The notes under the pieces: generated by a model
What the model was told of the DNA's origin: nothing
What the model saw: only the letters and a program-made list of their open reading frames with translations
Database searches by the model: none
NCBI GenBank assembly: GCA_009602735.1
Contig: WELA01013853.1
Span: forward strand, 443,404-507,403
Reading direction: 5' to 3'
Origin: Mesotaenium endlicherianum
Lineage: Eukaryota; Streptophyta; Zygnematophyceae; Zygnematales; Mesotaeniaceae
Length of the DNA: 64,000 bases
Part shown: one piece after another, positions 44,117 through 56,787 of the stretch
Numbering within the stretch: position 1 is the first letter of the stretch
Layout: every line of letters begins with the position of its first letter
Translations under genes and position numbers: made by a program

Positions 44117-47100
44117 TTAGGGTTTTTGGCAAGGACATTCCTGACAGTGCAAATTGTCTACACGCTTGCCGTAATCCGTGCATATTCTATACATCCCATT
44201 GGATGACTTAGCATTTTCCACCTCCTCCTGCAGGCTTCTCCTGTGTTTGCCTTCCCCCTCCACTACGTAAGCTGGAATGTGTCTGTATCGCCAACAGAAG
44301 TGAGTCAATTGGACCTTGGCTATGACGAGGGAAATCGGTACAAGTAACTCTGCTGAACCTGAAGAGACTACTGGATGCAGGGTATACTTATCAAATTTTG
44401 GCCTGTTGTCTCTTGTCATGACCCTCTCAAAGGCCTGCACCTTTGCCCACATGAACGTGTCACACCCTCGCAATTCATGGGCAAACATACCAATGATAGT
44501 GGCAATCCACGCCACACCTCCCTGTCGTGCTTGTGTAATACCATCAAATATGCAAGCTACAGAAACGTGGTCACCCACGTTGAAAGTCTGATTCCCCAAC
44601 CCCTTTTTAGCTTGCCCACATTGCTGGGCCCAAGACGTAGCCTTTGCCTCTGGCAAAACCGGTGTACTTGCGAGGCAGTAAAGTCAAATATGCCTTATGC
44701 AAAAGGTCAACAGAGTTACCACAGTCAGCCAAAGATCTGTTGCTACCCCTTTTTTTTACCACCTGTATATCTGCACAATTCACATTCCACCAGCAATGAT
44801 ACACGTTAAACAGGCCACATAGTTAAGAGTTATAAACAGGTTCCACAGATTGAGCAGCTGGGAAGCGAGGGCGTGAAGGTGAACACAACACCCAAAAGCT
44901 CTAGCCATAAGATGAGAATGGACTTTGGCAGGCATGAACAAATGCAGGACGAAGAAGCACTGCTTACCTCCTGGGAATAGCACCGTGGCACCTTTGCTTC
45001 ATTCTCGCTGAATGGCAAACGTATAATTCCATCCTCCCTCCTTTGTCTCCATTGAGAACCACCCGTACAAAACAGACCAATGTGGCACTTTCCACATTTG
45101 CTAGATTTTTGACGTCCTCGCATTTCCTCATAACATCAACAACTTCTTCATCCATATATAAACAATGCGTGATAGAATGGCTTGAACCTGCCAGCAGAAG
45201 ATTGGCCCTACCCAGAGACTTATAGAAAAGCCAGAGAGTGATAGGATTGCAGTGTAGATTGATCAAGACATCTACATCTCGCTTCACGTACTTGTGGCGG
45301 CCCTCAAATTCTTGACCCCACAAATGTATCATAGGGCCAAAGTGTCTCATGAAGGCAGTGAGATGCAATAGAGAGTGCATATTGTGACTAGCCCCGTTTA
45401 TCTTCAGGTCTTCCTGTGGCCAGGCGTCGACAAAGCTGTAGATATAGCCCAAGATCAATACTTCTAACTCGTTTATCTGCGCACTGTCTGTCTCAGATGC
45501 TAGAACTAGAGCTACGATCTCATTTAGTAGTGTCCACAATTGTACTAATTCTACTCTCTTTGTGAACAGCTTGATGTTGAAGTTAACAATTAATCCTCTA
45601 GTGCCCCATTCGCATGGAAGGATAGCAAAAAGGACGCTACAGCAAAGGCATTACTGACAACAGACTAAAGAAGGTCATGCCTGTGAACGTCCTGAAATAT
45701 TCCACAGGATCCTTCAACTTATCTCTTACTCTAGGGCTTCAACTCCTCTGCCCTAAACTGCAGAGCTTCCTTCTCAAAAGGACTCCGAGGACTCTTTTTG
45801 AAAGTGAGAGTACACAGCGTCCTGATGACACCAAGACAGTTGAGGTGAAAAACATTGGGGCCCATCTGTACGAACCTGTCAAAGTGTGCCAATGCCTCCA
45901 AGGGACTAGGGGTGCCGCTATAACCCCTACCCAAGGGCCAATATGCCTCCTTTTTTGTGAGTGTAACCCGCACTTTCTTAGCTTCATTGAACTGCCTAGC
46001 ATCCTTTTCCAAACGCAAGTCCCCCTCACGAGGGGCCTGCGTGATGTCCAAGTTCTCCTTCCTCACGTAACAGCAAGGACAAGGGTAGTTGCTGCCCTGG
46101 CCAATGAGGTGCATGCTCTTCATCCTCTGTGGCGTGTCTTGACAGAACAAGGTTTTGACCCTCACCAAACACTCCTGCCCTAAGGGGGCAAATAACATGT
46201 ACACTCCTTTCTCTAGTGGTTTTAGGTCGGTTGCTACCAGGTGGGCCATGACTTCATCTAGATGGGCCTCTTTGTCAGCAAAGCAGATAACCCTGATGTT
46301 CCTCGAGTCCCGTATGACTTCACCATCCAGATTTTGAATCCTAAAATAATACCCGCCCACAGACTTCCTCTTCCTCTTGTACAGACCAAAATCATCTGCA
46401 AATAGGCTGATCGCGAGATTGACAACAGGTAAGTTCCTACAGTTGTGTTCCTCTAATTCCTTGTCTACAAGAGCTTGTAGATCATGTCCGAGGGGAGTAG
46501 GCACAATATCGCCAGTTGCCACCTCCTTATTGCACCAGAACGACACAACCCCACCGATGTCAAAGCTCCTGTCCTTGGTTTGTTCCCCAACAATGGGATG
46601 GCGAAGAACATTGCATATGCCCACCACTGATGAAGGCCCTACGCTTCTTTTCTCATCGCACTGAAGAAGCTCACCAAAAGTACCCTGAGAGTAACGAAAC
46701 AACTGCACCAGCGGGTACGGCGTGCGGTCTGTCTTTTGACTATCCGACCACCAGATGCCCCGCAAGATGGCCACCTCGATTTCATTCACACCTGCAGGAA
46801 ACAGAAGCACGTTTGAGGAACACAGGATTAGCCATGCAGGTTTCACAACGAACTAAAGCATGGGAATGAGAACAACAATAGGGTGCAAAAGGTGGATGGA
46901 GCAAAAGAAGCTGAGAATACCTTTGATGAGGATGCAATCCCCCAGATTTAGCAGCTTTGCGTCCCCCTGCACTCTTGTACGCACAGAGTAATCCCTGAAA
47001 AAGGGGTCTTCGGTGACGAAGGGTGAGTTTGACACGCCAGTAATCTTGCCATCTACTCTGACCTCCTGCTTCCAATGGATATCTTTGCAAAATGCACTGT

Positions 47101-48053
47101 CACTGAGAAACTCTGCTATACTGTCAGTCACACTGGCATAGTGAAGCCTAAGTTTGCTGCCAGCCAACCACACCTCTTGCACGTCAATCTTTTCCACCTT
47201 AGATGCTGTGTTTCTCATAATCGTGGGCGTACACTCTGTCGCATCCCTCTCAGTGCAAACTCCACTACAAAAACGTGCATGATGTTTAAGCCAATTTGAC
47301 TTTGTCGTGCCGTTGTTGTGCAGCTGTTTCATGGCATAGTGGACAAACGTAGTGACGTTACCGAATTCTTCAAAGTAGGCAAGCTTAGCCCGAAGGAGGC
47401 ACGTCCTAATCTCTGATGTGGTCCACACCCTCTCCTGTACCCTCTCCTGATCCTGCCCACCCTCACTCTGCAGTCCTTGAGCTCTATTGTCTACTATGGG
47501 ACCACGATCCCGAGTCTTGTTGCAAGTCCCTGAATCTTCTAGGGTTGTGTGCTGTTGTGGTGTGTGTTCTTGACGTAAAACATCCATACTGGCATATTCC
47601 TCTACCGCAGTGTTCCCCTGTTGAGGATTCAGAGGGCCCCCTTGTCTTCATCCAGCAGATCAAAAATATTCCCAGCACACCCGTCATGGGCTGAAGCAGC
47701 AGCGTCTTGAGAGGGAGGGACAGGAAGGATAGTGCTTGGCACATGATGAACTGCAAGTCGAACAACTGAAGATTCTCCGAGAGGAGTGGAAAAGACAGGT
47801 GACCTGATAGACACATGGGAGGGAGCATGAAGGTTTGGGTGAAGGATAGTAGTTGCCATTTGAGGTACTGCTAATTGAATAATCGAAGGTTGTCCAGTAG
47901 GAGTGGGGAAGACAAAAGACCTCATAAGCATAGTAGAGGGGGCTTGAAGGTATGGGAATTGCTCGGGAGTAAACTGAGGGCGGCATTTGTGGTTCAGCAG
48001 ACCCCTTCGAGCATTCAATTTGAGGCACATCCGGCATTGCTCTTTGTCAGGCA
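44117..48053 (-). mobile_element. Tnp2-like (EnSpm/CACTA-type) transposase gene with introns
   Basis: The ATG at 48053 opens MPDKEQCRMCLKLNARRGLL with C-x2-C and H-x2-C ligands, a small zinc finger. Exon 1 runs to 46921 and is spliced from AAAG/GTATTC to CTGCAG/GTGTGA at 46791. Exon 2 (46791 to about 45750) holds LAISLFADDFGLYKRKRKSV, then NYPCPCCYVRKENLD, a layout known from Transposase_21-type proteins. Exon 3 (about 45625-44968) reads AILPCEWGTRGLIVNFNIKL and HNMHSLLHLTAFMRHFGPMI, the usual C-terminal part. A last exon (about 44690-44117) reads NVGDHVSVACIFDG and MFAHELRGCDTFMW. In exon 1 the frame shifts in a run of five C at 47637-47641, so the copy is probably inactive unless that run is misread. 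No CACTA-type terminal repeats were found, so a domesticated host gene is possible but less likely. Confidence 0.6.
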
Positions 48054-49579
48054 TGATGATGGAAGGTAAGTTGCAGTCCAGGCTGTGTACCTCACGACTT
48101 AATGCAATTGCAAATTTAGAGTGCAAAGAGCATTTGAAATGCTGACTATTTAACAATCGTGCTTTCAGGTTGAGTTGCCTGCCATCGCTACAGTTGTCCA
48201 CCGTTTTCCGACAGCGTTTGACTTGTCGACATCGTGAGAGTGACGACGAACGTTTCAAGGGCTCAGGAAGCTGACGTTCAAGATCGCTATTGCAATTGTT
48301 GTTGTAAAGAATGAATTCAAGCATCTTGTAGTGCAGCTCGACCGAGCTCGAGCCTCGAGGTGCCTGCAAAGGTAGGGCCTCTTACGTTTTGAGAAAGGAA
48401 TGACTCCCAGACCGAATCCTACCCGCATTTTGAGTCGGCGGGCCTACTTTAGAGGTGGAAAGAGTGTTCTCCGACTATTTGCCGGCCCTCGTCGAGCGAT
48501 TTGCCCCAACATACCTCGCATACTTTTGCAAAATTAGGAAATGGCACATACCACCCATTGCTCATTCTCAGGGTGTGTAAGAGCGACTTTAATCACGTTC
48601 TTTGACAAATTTTCAAACTGGGCTTTGGGATCGATGTGTTTTGTATATTGTCAAGATTCTCTTTACAACAATTTCACAAAAACGTCTTTTATGACCAAAA
48701 CAGCCGGCTTATTCAACTTGCTGGCATACTTTGAATAAGATACGGCGTGGAAGTGTGCATATGTCCCACGAGTTGTAATGGAGATGTATGAGACTTTACA
48801 AAATCTAATCAATGAATATGTGGCAAACTCAACCATATATTATCTCGTATTCATTTGCCTCTCGTCTGCAGGCCGACTCTCAAATGTCCGCCCAAGTTGA
48901 GCGGGATGTGCTTATGTCTAACTCGTGATTGTCGGGGGTAAGGTTGAGCAGGGTAATCGGCGGCAAGGTTGGTGAGCTGAAGTAGTGGGTGGGGTGCGTC
49001 AGTGCCCGTCAGGGGTACTGACTTCTGTGTTAAGTATTTTGGGTTGGGTTTGAGTCATGTGAGATATTGATATGCCCACGTTCAAACGAACGTTTGATGC
49101 AAACCGATGCTTGTCGACCGCGCCACTCAATAAGACCAAAAAGTTGACCGCACCCATCTGCAACATCACAATAAATTCAGCCGTCAAGAATATTATTGAC
49201 GTGTGCAGGAATAGGCCAAAAAATACCATCAAAAGTTTCTTCCTTGATATAGTTGAATCCCCAGATGTCAAAATAACAATCTCTGACCCAGACAAAATAA
49301 CTTCTTTGGTGTGTCAGAATTGAAAAGGTTCTGGTCGGACACGGAATGACTTCCATCAGCGGCTCCGTGGACGACAACTTCAAAGATGGTACGGAATGAC
49401 TTCCATTACTGTTCCAAAAACCGAAACCAACCAAAGATGTAAAAAAGTGACGAGATGGAACTTAATAGTATAGTAAAATCTGGATTTCCAGTCACTCAAA
49501 TCTGCTCTTCAACGCCCGACGGCCGATCCGACTCATATATATTTCCATTTGAGATTGTCGATGAAATTCGTCCCATGTC
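48054..49579. other. Spacer without recognised gene
   Basis: Short frames occur (for example 49072-49323 on the plus strand, with regular composition but no domain). GGTACGGAATGACTTCCAT-like phrases recur near 49343 and 49390, a short direct repeat. Confidence 0.35.
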
Positions 49580-50593
49580 ACCGTCAAGGTGCGACCACCT
49601 ACACCGCCACCACCGGTCAAGATCGATGATGTATTGGAGTATGAAGTGGAGGCGATTGTCGTCGATTGACGAGTCAAGCGAGGTCAACAAGTTGTTTATG
49701 AGTATCTGGTCAAGTGAAAAGGCTATCATGCAGACGACAACACTTCGGAGCTGGAGGCCAACTTGACTTAGTGTAAGTGTAAGTTGAGACGTTATCTGTA
49801 GAATGCGTCGAGGACGTCGCATCTTGAGGAGGGGGGTGATGTAAGGTCATAGGTTTATGAATTGCATTTTTTAGTATCATGAAAGTATGTTTTTTTGCAT
49901 AGAAGTTTAGAGTGCATTTTTGTGGTCATTTTGATGGAAACTCAATTGAATATGGTTAAGTATTGAGAGAGTTAAGGATTTCCAAAGTTCAATTAGGTTT
50001 GAGGTTGATTGACGATTGTCCTTAATTTGCGGTGAGCGCGATCGTTGGATTGACCGACGGCGTTGAGCGATCTGGGCCGTTAGAGTGAATTTGAACTTTC
50101 ACGTAATTTTGGCTGACGCGGAGTGCCGACTAGGTCGATATACCTAGAAGTTCTGGATTAGCCTAGCGCGTCTAAGTTACTATATTCTAGATATTTCAAT
50201 GCATGCATGTGAACGTCAAATCAACCCGACACGTCAAATAAGACTGATTTGGCCTACTCACGTATATTATGGAAGGAACAATTTGACAAACACTTAAGAC
50301 AATCCGTTGCTAAGCGGCCCTCCCGTTTAGAACGGAGGACTTAGGTCAGAAAACTATAAAGAGGCATAACTTCTTCATTTCTTCTCAGTTTCCACTTCTT
50401 TAGTTTTGTACGGGTTTGTCATGACAAGGCCTTTCATCCTAGTCTATTTGTGAGCATTTTCTTGCTACTCAAAATGTTGAGTAAATTTCATAAGCTTTCT
50501 TAGTGATATGCCGCTGCACTTTTAAGTATGATTGCAACTAGTTCTTTTCCTCGTGAGTCACTACGTTTCCACTAGGGCAATCTGCCCCTTTCA
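49580..50593 (+). mobile_element. Chromodomain gypsy remnant with 3' LTR (family Chr-2)
   Basis: A chromodomain-like stretch (about 49605-49760; EYEVEAIVVD, then YEYLVK and KGYHADDNTSELEANL) is followed by a purine tract (GAGGAGGGGGGTGA). An LTR of 754 bp follows at 49840-50593 (TGTAAGGTCATAGG to CCTTTCA). The LTR matches the one at 60106-60849. The rest of the element is missing, so it is 5'-truncated. Broken fossil, with a few interruptions in the short coding part. Confidence 0.75.
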
Positions 50594-50594
50594 C

Positions 50595-51965
50595 CCACCC
50601 TCTCAGAGGAGGAAGATGAGGAGGATGAGGAAGAAGAACAGGGCAGAGGGGAGGCATCTACCATTGGAGCTCAGGAGGCCCAAGGACAGGCAAAGGCACT
50701 GACTCCTAGGGGGCCATGAGCAGGAGGATGGACTGTGACCCTTATTGTGGTGGCAACAAGACCAGGAGCTCGGTCCCCTAGCCCACCTGTCCAGGCAGAG
50801 GAAGAAGCGGGTTCGACTGTACTTGGCAGCAGAGAGAGGCAGAATGCCCCAGAAGATACAAGTTCCGGAAGGGGAACGCGCAGTGTGGCAAAAGGTATGT
50901 TGGCCACCCCCTTCAGTGTAGGACATATGCCCCTTGCCAATGTATTTTAGCATCCAACTAGGTAACCTGTCTATGTGGGAATCAACATCCAGGTGGTTGA
51001 AAAGCAGGCTGCCATCCTCCATTCTCTACGTGGTCCAACTTTAGAACAGACAGGGGTCTTAAGGAGGCCAGCTAACAGGCCTAGAGGGCTGTCAACATCT
51101 AGGTCTAGATCTCAGTACCCTGATTCAGGGGCCCCAGGAACATCTTCCTAGATCTTGAAACCATCCTCTAGTCAAGCCTTGCTGGGGGTCTCTTTGTTTG
51201 CACTCCACAACGGTAGTGGCCTGAGGGAGGAGGTGACAGTTTACTGTCACTAGTGATCCCCACAACCAGGCAACAGTGTTGAAGCAAGAGGCAGGCGATA
51301 GGGAGATTAGTATTGTCGATTCTCTCAATACTAGCTCTACAATTTAGTATCGTCGAGACGACAACAATTTAAGTTGGACGGATTGTAATGAATCTCTATA
51401 TTGGTAAACATGTTATTCATTTAAATACAATGGTTCATCAAATTCAACCCGTTGAACTATAGTTATAATTCAATATTTTGGACTCGTAATTATGATCAGT
51501 TTCTAGACGCAGCCGAGACCAGCAGGCTGAAGTCAACTTTGGTCAGCTTGTTGACATATTCATTGACAGCTAGCTGACTTCCGTATTTGGTAGCAGCAAA
51601 CTGCCTAGTCATGCAATTAAGTATGATATGCTAGATGAATGGCCAAATGACATCCTTAGAATGGATAGCGATTCGGAATGATCGGAGATGGCGATGGATT
51701 TGGTTAGCCGAGGTCCTACCAACGTGGTTAACTCCCGGGTAGGTGGTGCCATCGCATTTGTCGTTGAAAGGTAAACTCATTCCATGTACATAGGCTAAGT
51801 ATTGCTTTCGAGTTTGGCATTCGAAAATGAGGCCAACTCTCTTGTATAGCATACTGAGAGATGTTTGAATCCAAGGCGAGAAGCCATTGATGCAAATTAT
51901 CTTCTAAACTTGCTTATGTATGAGTTTATTAATTGCATAATCGATGCTCATCTACTTAATAATTG
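50595..51965 (+). mobile_element. Second Chr-1 copy: accessory ORF end and 3' LTR
   Basis: It starts in the acidic tail of the Chr-1 accessory ORF (CCCTCTCAGAGGAGGAAGA) and continues through the Pro/Ser part (PGARSPSPPVQAEEEAG) to the Arg/Ser end. A hairpin, a purine tract and a Chr-1-type LTR from 51384 (TGTAATGAATCTC) to about 51965 follow. The LTR is cut short where the Met-PHD fragment begins. Diverged and broken fossil; orientation is opposite to the full Chr-1 element. Confidence 0.75.
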
Positions 51966-54900
51966 CCTTTTGGTAGAGACGCCATTTGAGACTGCATCGC
52001 CACTTTGACTGGCACCTCCTGTCGCAGGCGGACGTCAAACTGGGCGTTGGTGTTAGCGAGCCCTCTCGCGCGGAGGCTGCGCTAGGACGAGTGGTAGATT
52101 CGTGCCTGCAGCAGCGACGAGGAGCTTGTGAGTCCTAGCGGCTGTGGCCACTGTCGTGGCAGCGACGTCGGCGGCGGTGGTCGCTGCTGCTGTAATCTGG
52201 CGCATCGCGTTGTGTTGTGGTGCGTTAATGCTCACGGACTTGCGGGCCTGTGCTGTCAGCAGCTTTGCCTGCTGCTGTGGAGAGAGGTGGAGCCCCACGC
52301 TCGGTAGCTCTCGCTCCTTGTCCTGGGGCTGGAGCAGGTCAGCCCCCGCGGAAACGTCGTCATCTTCTGAGCCGCCCTTGCGCATCTGGGTGACGCGGCG
52401 TCGGTCCTCGTCATCGCCGAGCGCCATGAAGCCGTAGAGGGCGGCTGACATGGGTTGCCGATCCAGGATCTCCAACGGTAATGAGGCCGTGCGCGTGCCT
52501 CCTGTGCGCCAGTCAGGCCGATAGTATGTGCGCTTTGTCCAGTTATCCACCGCGGCTCCAATGGGGAAAAGCACGTCCTGCTCCAAGAGGACGTCGAGAG
52601 TGTCAGAGCGCGTCATGAGTGCGTGACGATGGATCGTCGTCTCATCTTTGGTCTCGAGTCAAAAGGTGAAGGTAAGCGCCATCTGAGTGCGCCTCGTCAC
52701 GGACTCGGATGTACCCACCGCAGTGTTGATCCGCTGAGGAGAGACACGGTTGCCAGAGATAGCTGTGACTGATCAGAATTGGCTGTGCGCCGGTAATGAA
52801 CATGATGCGCTGAGGGGCTTGCTTGTTGACTAGCACAATCCTTTGCGCGTTGCCCAAAAATTCAACGTTAGGACTGCTGATCAATCTGCGCTCATGCGGG
52901 GGTCGAGCGGGAGCGGAGAGCATCGCAGTAGAAGCTTCTACTATTGGCCTATCCGTGCTCGTGCGGGCACCAGGAGCGCGTGATCAAAGCATCAGCTGGG
53001 CAGCCTGCCGGGTTGCCTCCAACGTCACGCCAAGCTCAGCAAAGGACATTGCCGGCATGCGGTGCAGCGCCAGCAATAACATCTCGGCGCTGAGCTACAC
53101 CGCCATCACCAGAGAGGCAATTGCGTGCGGTGCCGGCGCGACTGGCGCTGCTGGCGGGTCCAGGACGCGGAAGGAGCGGGGCAGACGCGGGGCTTCCTCC
53201 GTACGCCGTCCTTGGTCAGGACTGTTGCGCTTGGGTGCGACTGCTGCTCGCCCAGCACCTGCCACACGTGTGCGCTTGCGGGCTGCCTCTTGAGCTGCCG
53301 GACCACTGCCAAGTAGCCATGTCTGTGCGCAGGAGACTAGGGCCTCGGACAGCGCGGCTGTCGTTCTCGGTGCGACTGGCATTGCTACGGGCGGAGCCTC
53401 TAGTGGAGACTCTGGTGGTGGCGCTGGCGCCCTGACAAGGATGGGCGCCTCTGTGGGGACTGGCGCAGGTGTGGGCACGGCTGCAGGGTCCACAGGAACC
53501 TTTGCTGGGCCGCTAAGTGGCGCTCCATGATTGCCCCTGAGGTGGACTAGGCGGGCTGCCGATCCGTTGGCGCCCTTGCCCGCGTGTGCCCCGTGCGATG
53601 CTCGGGCGACCCGCTTACGCGCGAACGAATCCTGCGCAGCCTCGGCAGCGCAAATTTTGCAAGTGCGGGGGTTTTGCGCGCAGCCAGGATTTAAGCCCTG
53701 GCTGGGCGATGTTGTGCGCGAGTCGTTTAGTAGCTCCCTGATGCTCGGGTTGTACAATGGGGTCGGGGATGCCCCCCCCTAATAGGTGATGCCGGCCCCC
53801 TTTGCCGTCTGCGCGTTTGTTGGTCCGAGCCATATGCAGGCGCCAAGTGGCGGGACCTGGGAGCAGCTACCAAGCATAGCTGCGTAGGTTGGTGTGCTAG
53901 AGGCAAGGAAACCAAGTTGCTGAAACGGACCTCGCGTCGCCGTCCCTAGCGCCTGACTACAAGCAACAATGCCGGTGCCGGAGCATGGCGCCTCAGATGT
54001 CGTACGTGTGCCACAAGGCTGCAGTTGCTAGAACCTGCTGCTGGCAGCCAGCAGCAGGCTGCTGTGCTCTTGCCGCTCCCTTGTGCGCAGATCTGCGCAC
54101 GCGTGTGCGATGCAAGTGCCAAAGTTTGTCGCAATTTGCACAGCCGTCTGGCGGGCTTGCAGGAGGTTGCCAACTGTAGCTAGTCCGGCCATGGTCGTCC
54201 CTGCTGTCAACACCAAGACCGCGCAGGCCAGGGGCGTCACCAGCGTCGATGCTGGCTGTGCTGGCGTTGGGGTCGGCTCGTCGCAGGGGCGAACTGTGGC
54301 ATCGGCTGGCTCGACTGGCTGGATGGGCGTCTGCCAGCTGTCAATCAATTGGGTTGCCCTTGTCTGCCACTGGCAAAAGCCTGAGCGGGGAGCATGCCGC
54401 TGGCAGGGGCGTACAGCGCCCCAAATGCGTCGTAGCCGGCGCTGGCGTCGCGAGCGCGTAGGCGGGCAATCTCAGCTTTGGCCGCTAACAGCGTATTATT
54501 GAGAGCGTTGTAGATGTAGTGGTCCTCACTGGGAGTCATCACGGTGTTGGTCATGGCCGTGGCCGCCGTCATTGCAGGTTGTCCGCCAGTGTGCGGTTTG
54601 CGCATGCCCCGCTGGCCTACCGCGGCGGACGATCCGTCACGAGCGCGCCCGTTCTCGAGGTCGCGCTTCTTCTGCAGGCAGATGATCTGCTGGTGGCCTG
54701 CTTTGCCACAGTAGGTGCAGTTGCCGGGCTTGCCTGTCTGCGCGAGCGTGCAGTCACGGCAAAAAATGGCCCACCATCCCGCAAGACCAGCAAGGGTTGC
54801 TCGTCGTGGTGGCCATAGAGTTACGGCCACGCTGAGCTCCGCGCTGCTGATGTTGCTCCGTGCGGCTGCCAGGCTCTGCTTCTCAACTAAAAGGTAAGCG

Positions 54901-55256
54901 TCCTCCAGGGAGTATTTGGAATCCTTGTGGTTGATGAGGGGAGCAATGGCCCTCTCCCACAGACGCGGCTCCACGGCACGCAAGAAGATCTCCACTGCCT
55001 CTCAATCAGTAACCGTGCCTACGTCTCTACGCAGGTGGGTCAGACGTCGATACATCATGTAGATCGTCTCGTTCTTGCGGCAGTAGAAGTGGTGCAGCTT
55101 GTACACCTTCTCCTCCGTGGCGGCATGGAAATCGTGTTTGAGGACGTCCCAGAAGGCTTGCACTTGGTCAGCTAGTGGGGTCTGAACGTCCCCCACCAGC
55201 TCCGTGCGCGTAAGGATCTTGGCTACCTTCTCTTGGTAGGTGTCGCAGGTCATCAT
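51966..55256 (-). mobile_element. Truncated Met-PHD fossil: gag to protease
   Basis: In element direction it reads capsid (VQAFWDVLKHDFHAATEEKV, YMMYRRLTHLRRDVGTVTD), zinc knuckles (CTYCGKAGHQQIIC), the long low-complexity linker and protease-region motifs (IVLVNKQAPQRIM, LDVLLEQDVLFPIG). It matches the first third of the element at 22504-34497. It lacks the methyltransferase, RT and integrase parts, and its 5' edge abuts satellite DNA at 55257. Broken fossil, several interruptions. Confidence 0.75.
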
Positions 55257-55627
55257 TCAACATGTGAGAATCCTCTAGCGGAGCGCTCGTTTAAATAACG
55301 CCATTTGAAGGAGATAATGCCTACGGTTCAAAACGGGTACGCGCACGGTCTAGAATGGGCACGCGGTGGTCCAAAATGGCCAGGCTAAGTCCAAAGCGGC
55401 CTCGCAAAGCATTCAAAGTCATCATTCAACATGTGAGAACCCCTTCGGCGGAGCGCTCAATGAAATCACGCCTTTTGAAGGAGATAACGCCTACGGTCCA
55501 AAAGGGTACGCTTACGATCCAGAATGGGCACGCGGTGGTCCGAGTCGCCACGCTAAGTCCAAAGCGGCCTCGCAAAGCATTCAGAGCCATCATTCAACAT
55601 GTGCAAAAACTCTAGCAGAGCCCTCTG
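55257..55627 (+). repeat. 168-bp satellite array, left part
   Basis: The phrase CATGTGAGAA recurs at about 55262, 55431 and 55599, a period of 168-169 bp. The sequence matches the array at 10065-11162. The left part is cut by a solo LTR. Confidence 0.85.
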
Positions 55628-56787
55628 TCATGATTTATTGAGTCGAGGTTAACGTACAAAACCGAGCTCTACATGTGTCAACCATCAACCTAGGAAGACC
55701 GAGTTTGCATTGACTTTACGCATCCATATTTTGACCTTTTCTAAATTTTCAAGTCACCAACGTATAGCGCGTCAAAGCATCTTCCGAATGGCACCGGTTT
55801 TGCGTCGTTTGGCTAAGTATCGAGCGAGATAGGCGCGATCTAGTTCGCACCCCTTTCGGCCCCTAACGGAAGCACACCAAATGGCAAACTTGTGACTCAA
55901 TGTACCCAAAGATGACATTGTTGACCATTCGTGACCCCAAGGACCCTTAGCTTACTACGCACAAATCCGCAAGCCCTTTAGCCCACGTGAGTCTTGCATG
56001 TCCATAGTATAAGTGACTCAATGTATAAGTGCATCATTGAGACTATAACTTGGTGACTGCATCAACGACTCCTAGAGGAAGCTTCCTCAAGTTCCAGTTT
56101 CACTTTTGAGGCGCTATCTAGGTAGAACCACCCAAGGTAAGCTCCACCAATGAGAGACACATAGCATATTCTACGTGCATTGCTGTGACTGGTTTGAGTT
56201 ATGTTTAGCCTATAGGAGTGCTAGTACATGCCTTGTACACATTAGTGGACATAGGAGAGCCTCCTAGAGTGACTACATGCATTGGATCTGCCGCATACGA
56301 CGCCGAGTTTCCAGGAGTGTAAGTACTAGAGATGTCCCTAGAGGAACATCTTTTTAGAAGTCCCATTCTGCCAGCTGTAAGTAACAGAGTTATCAATAAA
56401 GCTTACACTTTTGACTCTTCTGTTTTCAGGACCACTTAGTCTCTCTTTTGTTAAGAGCAAACCTTGCTGGCTTCCAGTCACTTGAAGAACTTTACAATTG
56501 GTGAGCAAAGTCACAGCTTATACCCCTGCCATAAGACTACTCTTGAAGATCATGATGTGCTTCCAGTGATCTTTTGGGCCAGCCTTCATTAATTGTATTC
56601 CTACCAGTTTACGGTCTTGAGGTGCTCACTCTGGAGAGTACAGACTCCTTAGAATTAAAACATTTAACGCTTGACTGTCTTTTTGGCTATAAAGCCACAT
56701 GTATTATAGACTTCATTGCAGCAAAGCCTGCTTGCTTATTATGCATTGCTTGTGTCAATGATACGCACCCGACCTCCTACCGCACGA
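55628..56787 (+). mobile_element. Solo LTR-like unit of the Met-PHD family
   Basis: An A-B unit of 1160 bp with TGTC and GACA ends lies in the satellite, with the array resuming on both sides. Four-base flanks are CCTC and GCTC, so a target duplication is possible but not perfect. It has several percent divergence from 33353-34497 by eye. It defines the outer ends of the family's repeat unit. Confidence 0.85.

Noticed and set aside
49440-49580. Integrase C-terminal part upstream of the Chr-2 chromodomain
   Set aside because: No integrase motif could be read there, so the remnant is given only from the chromodomain on.
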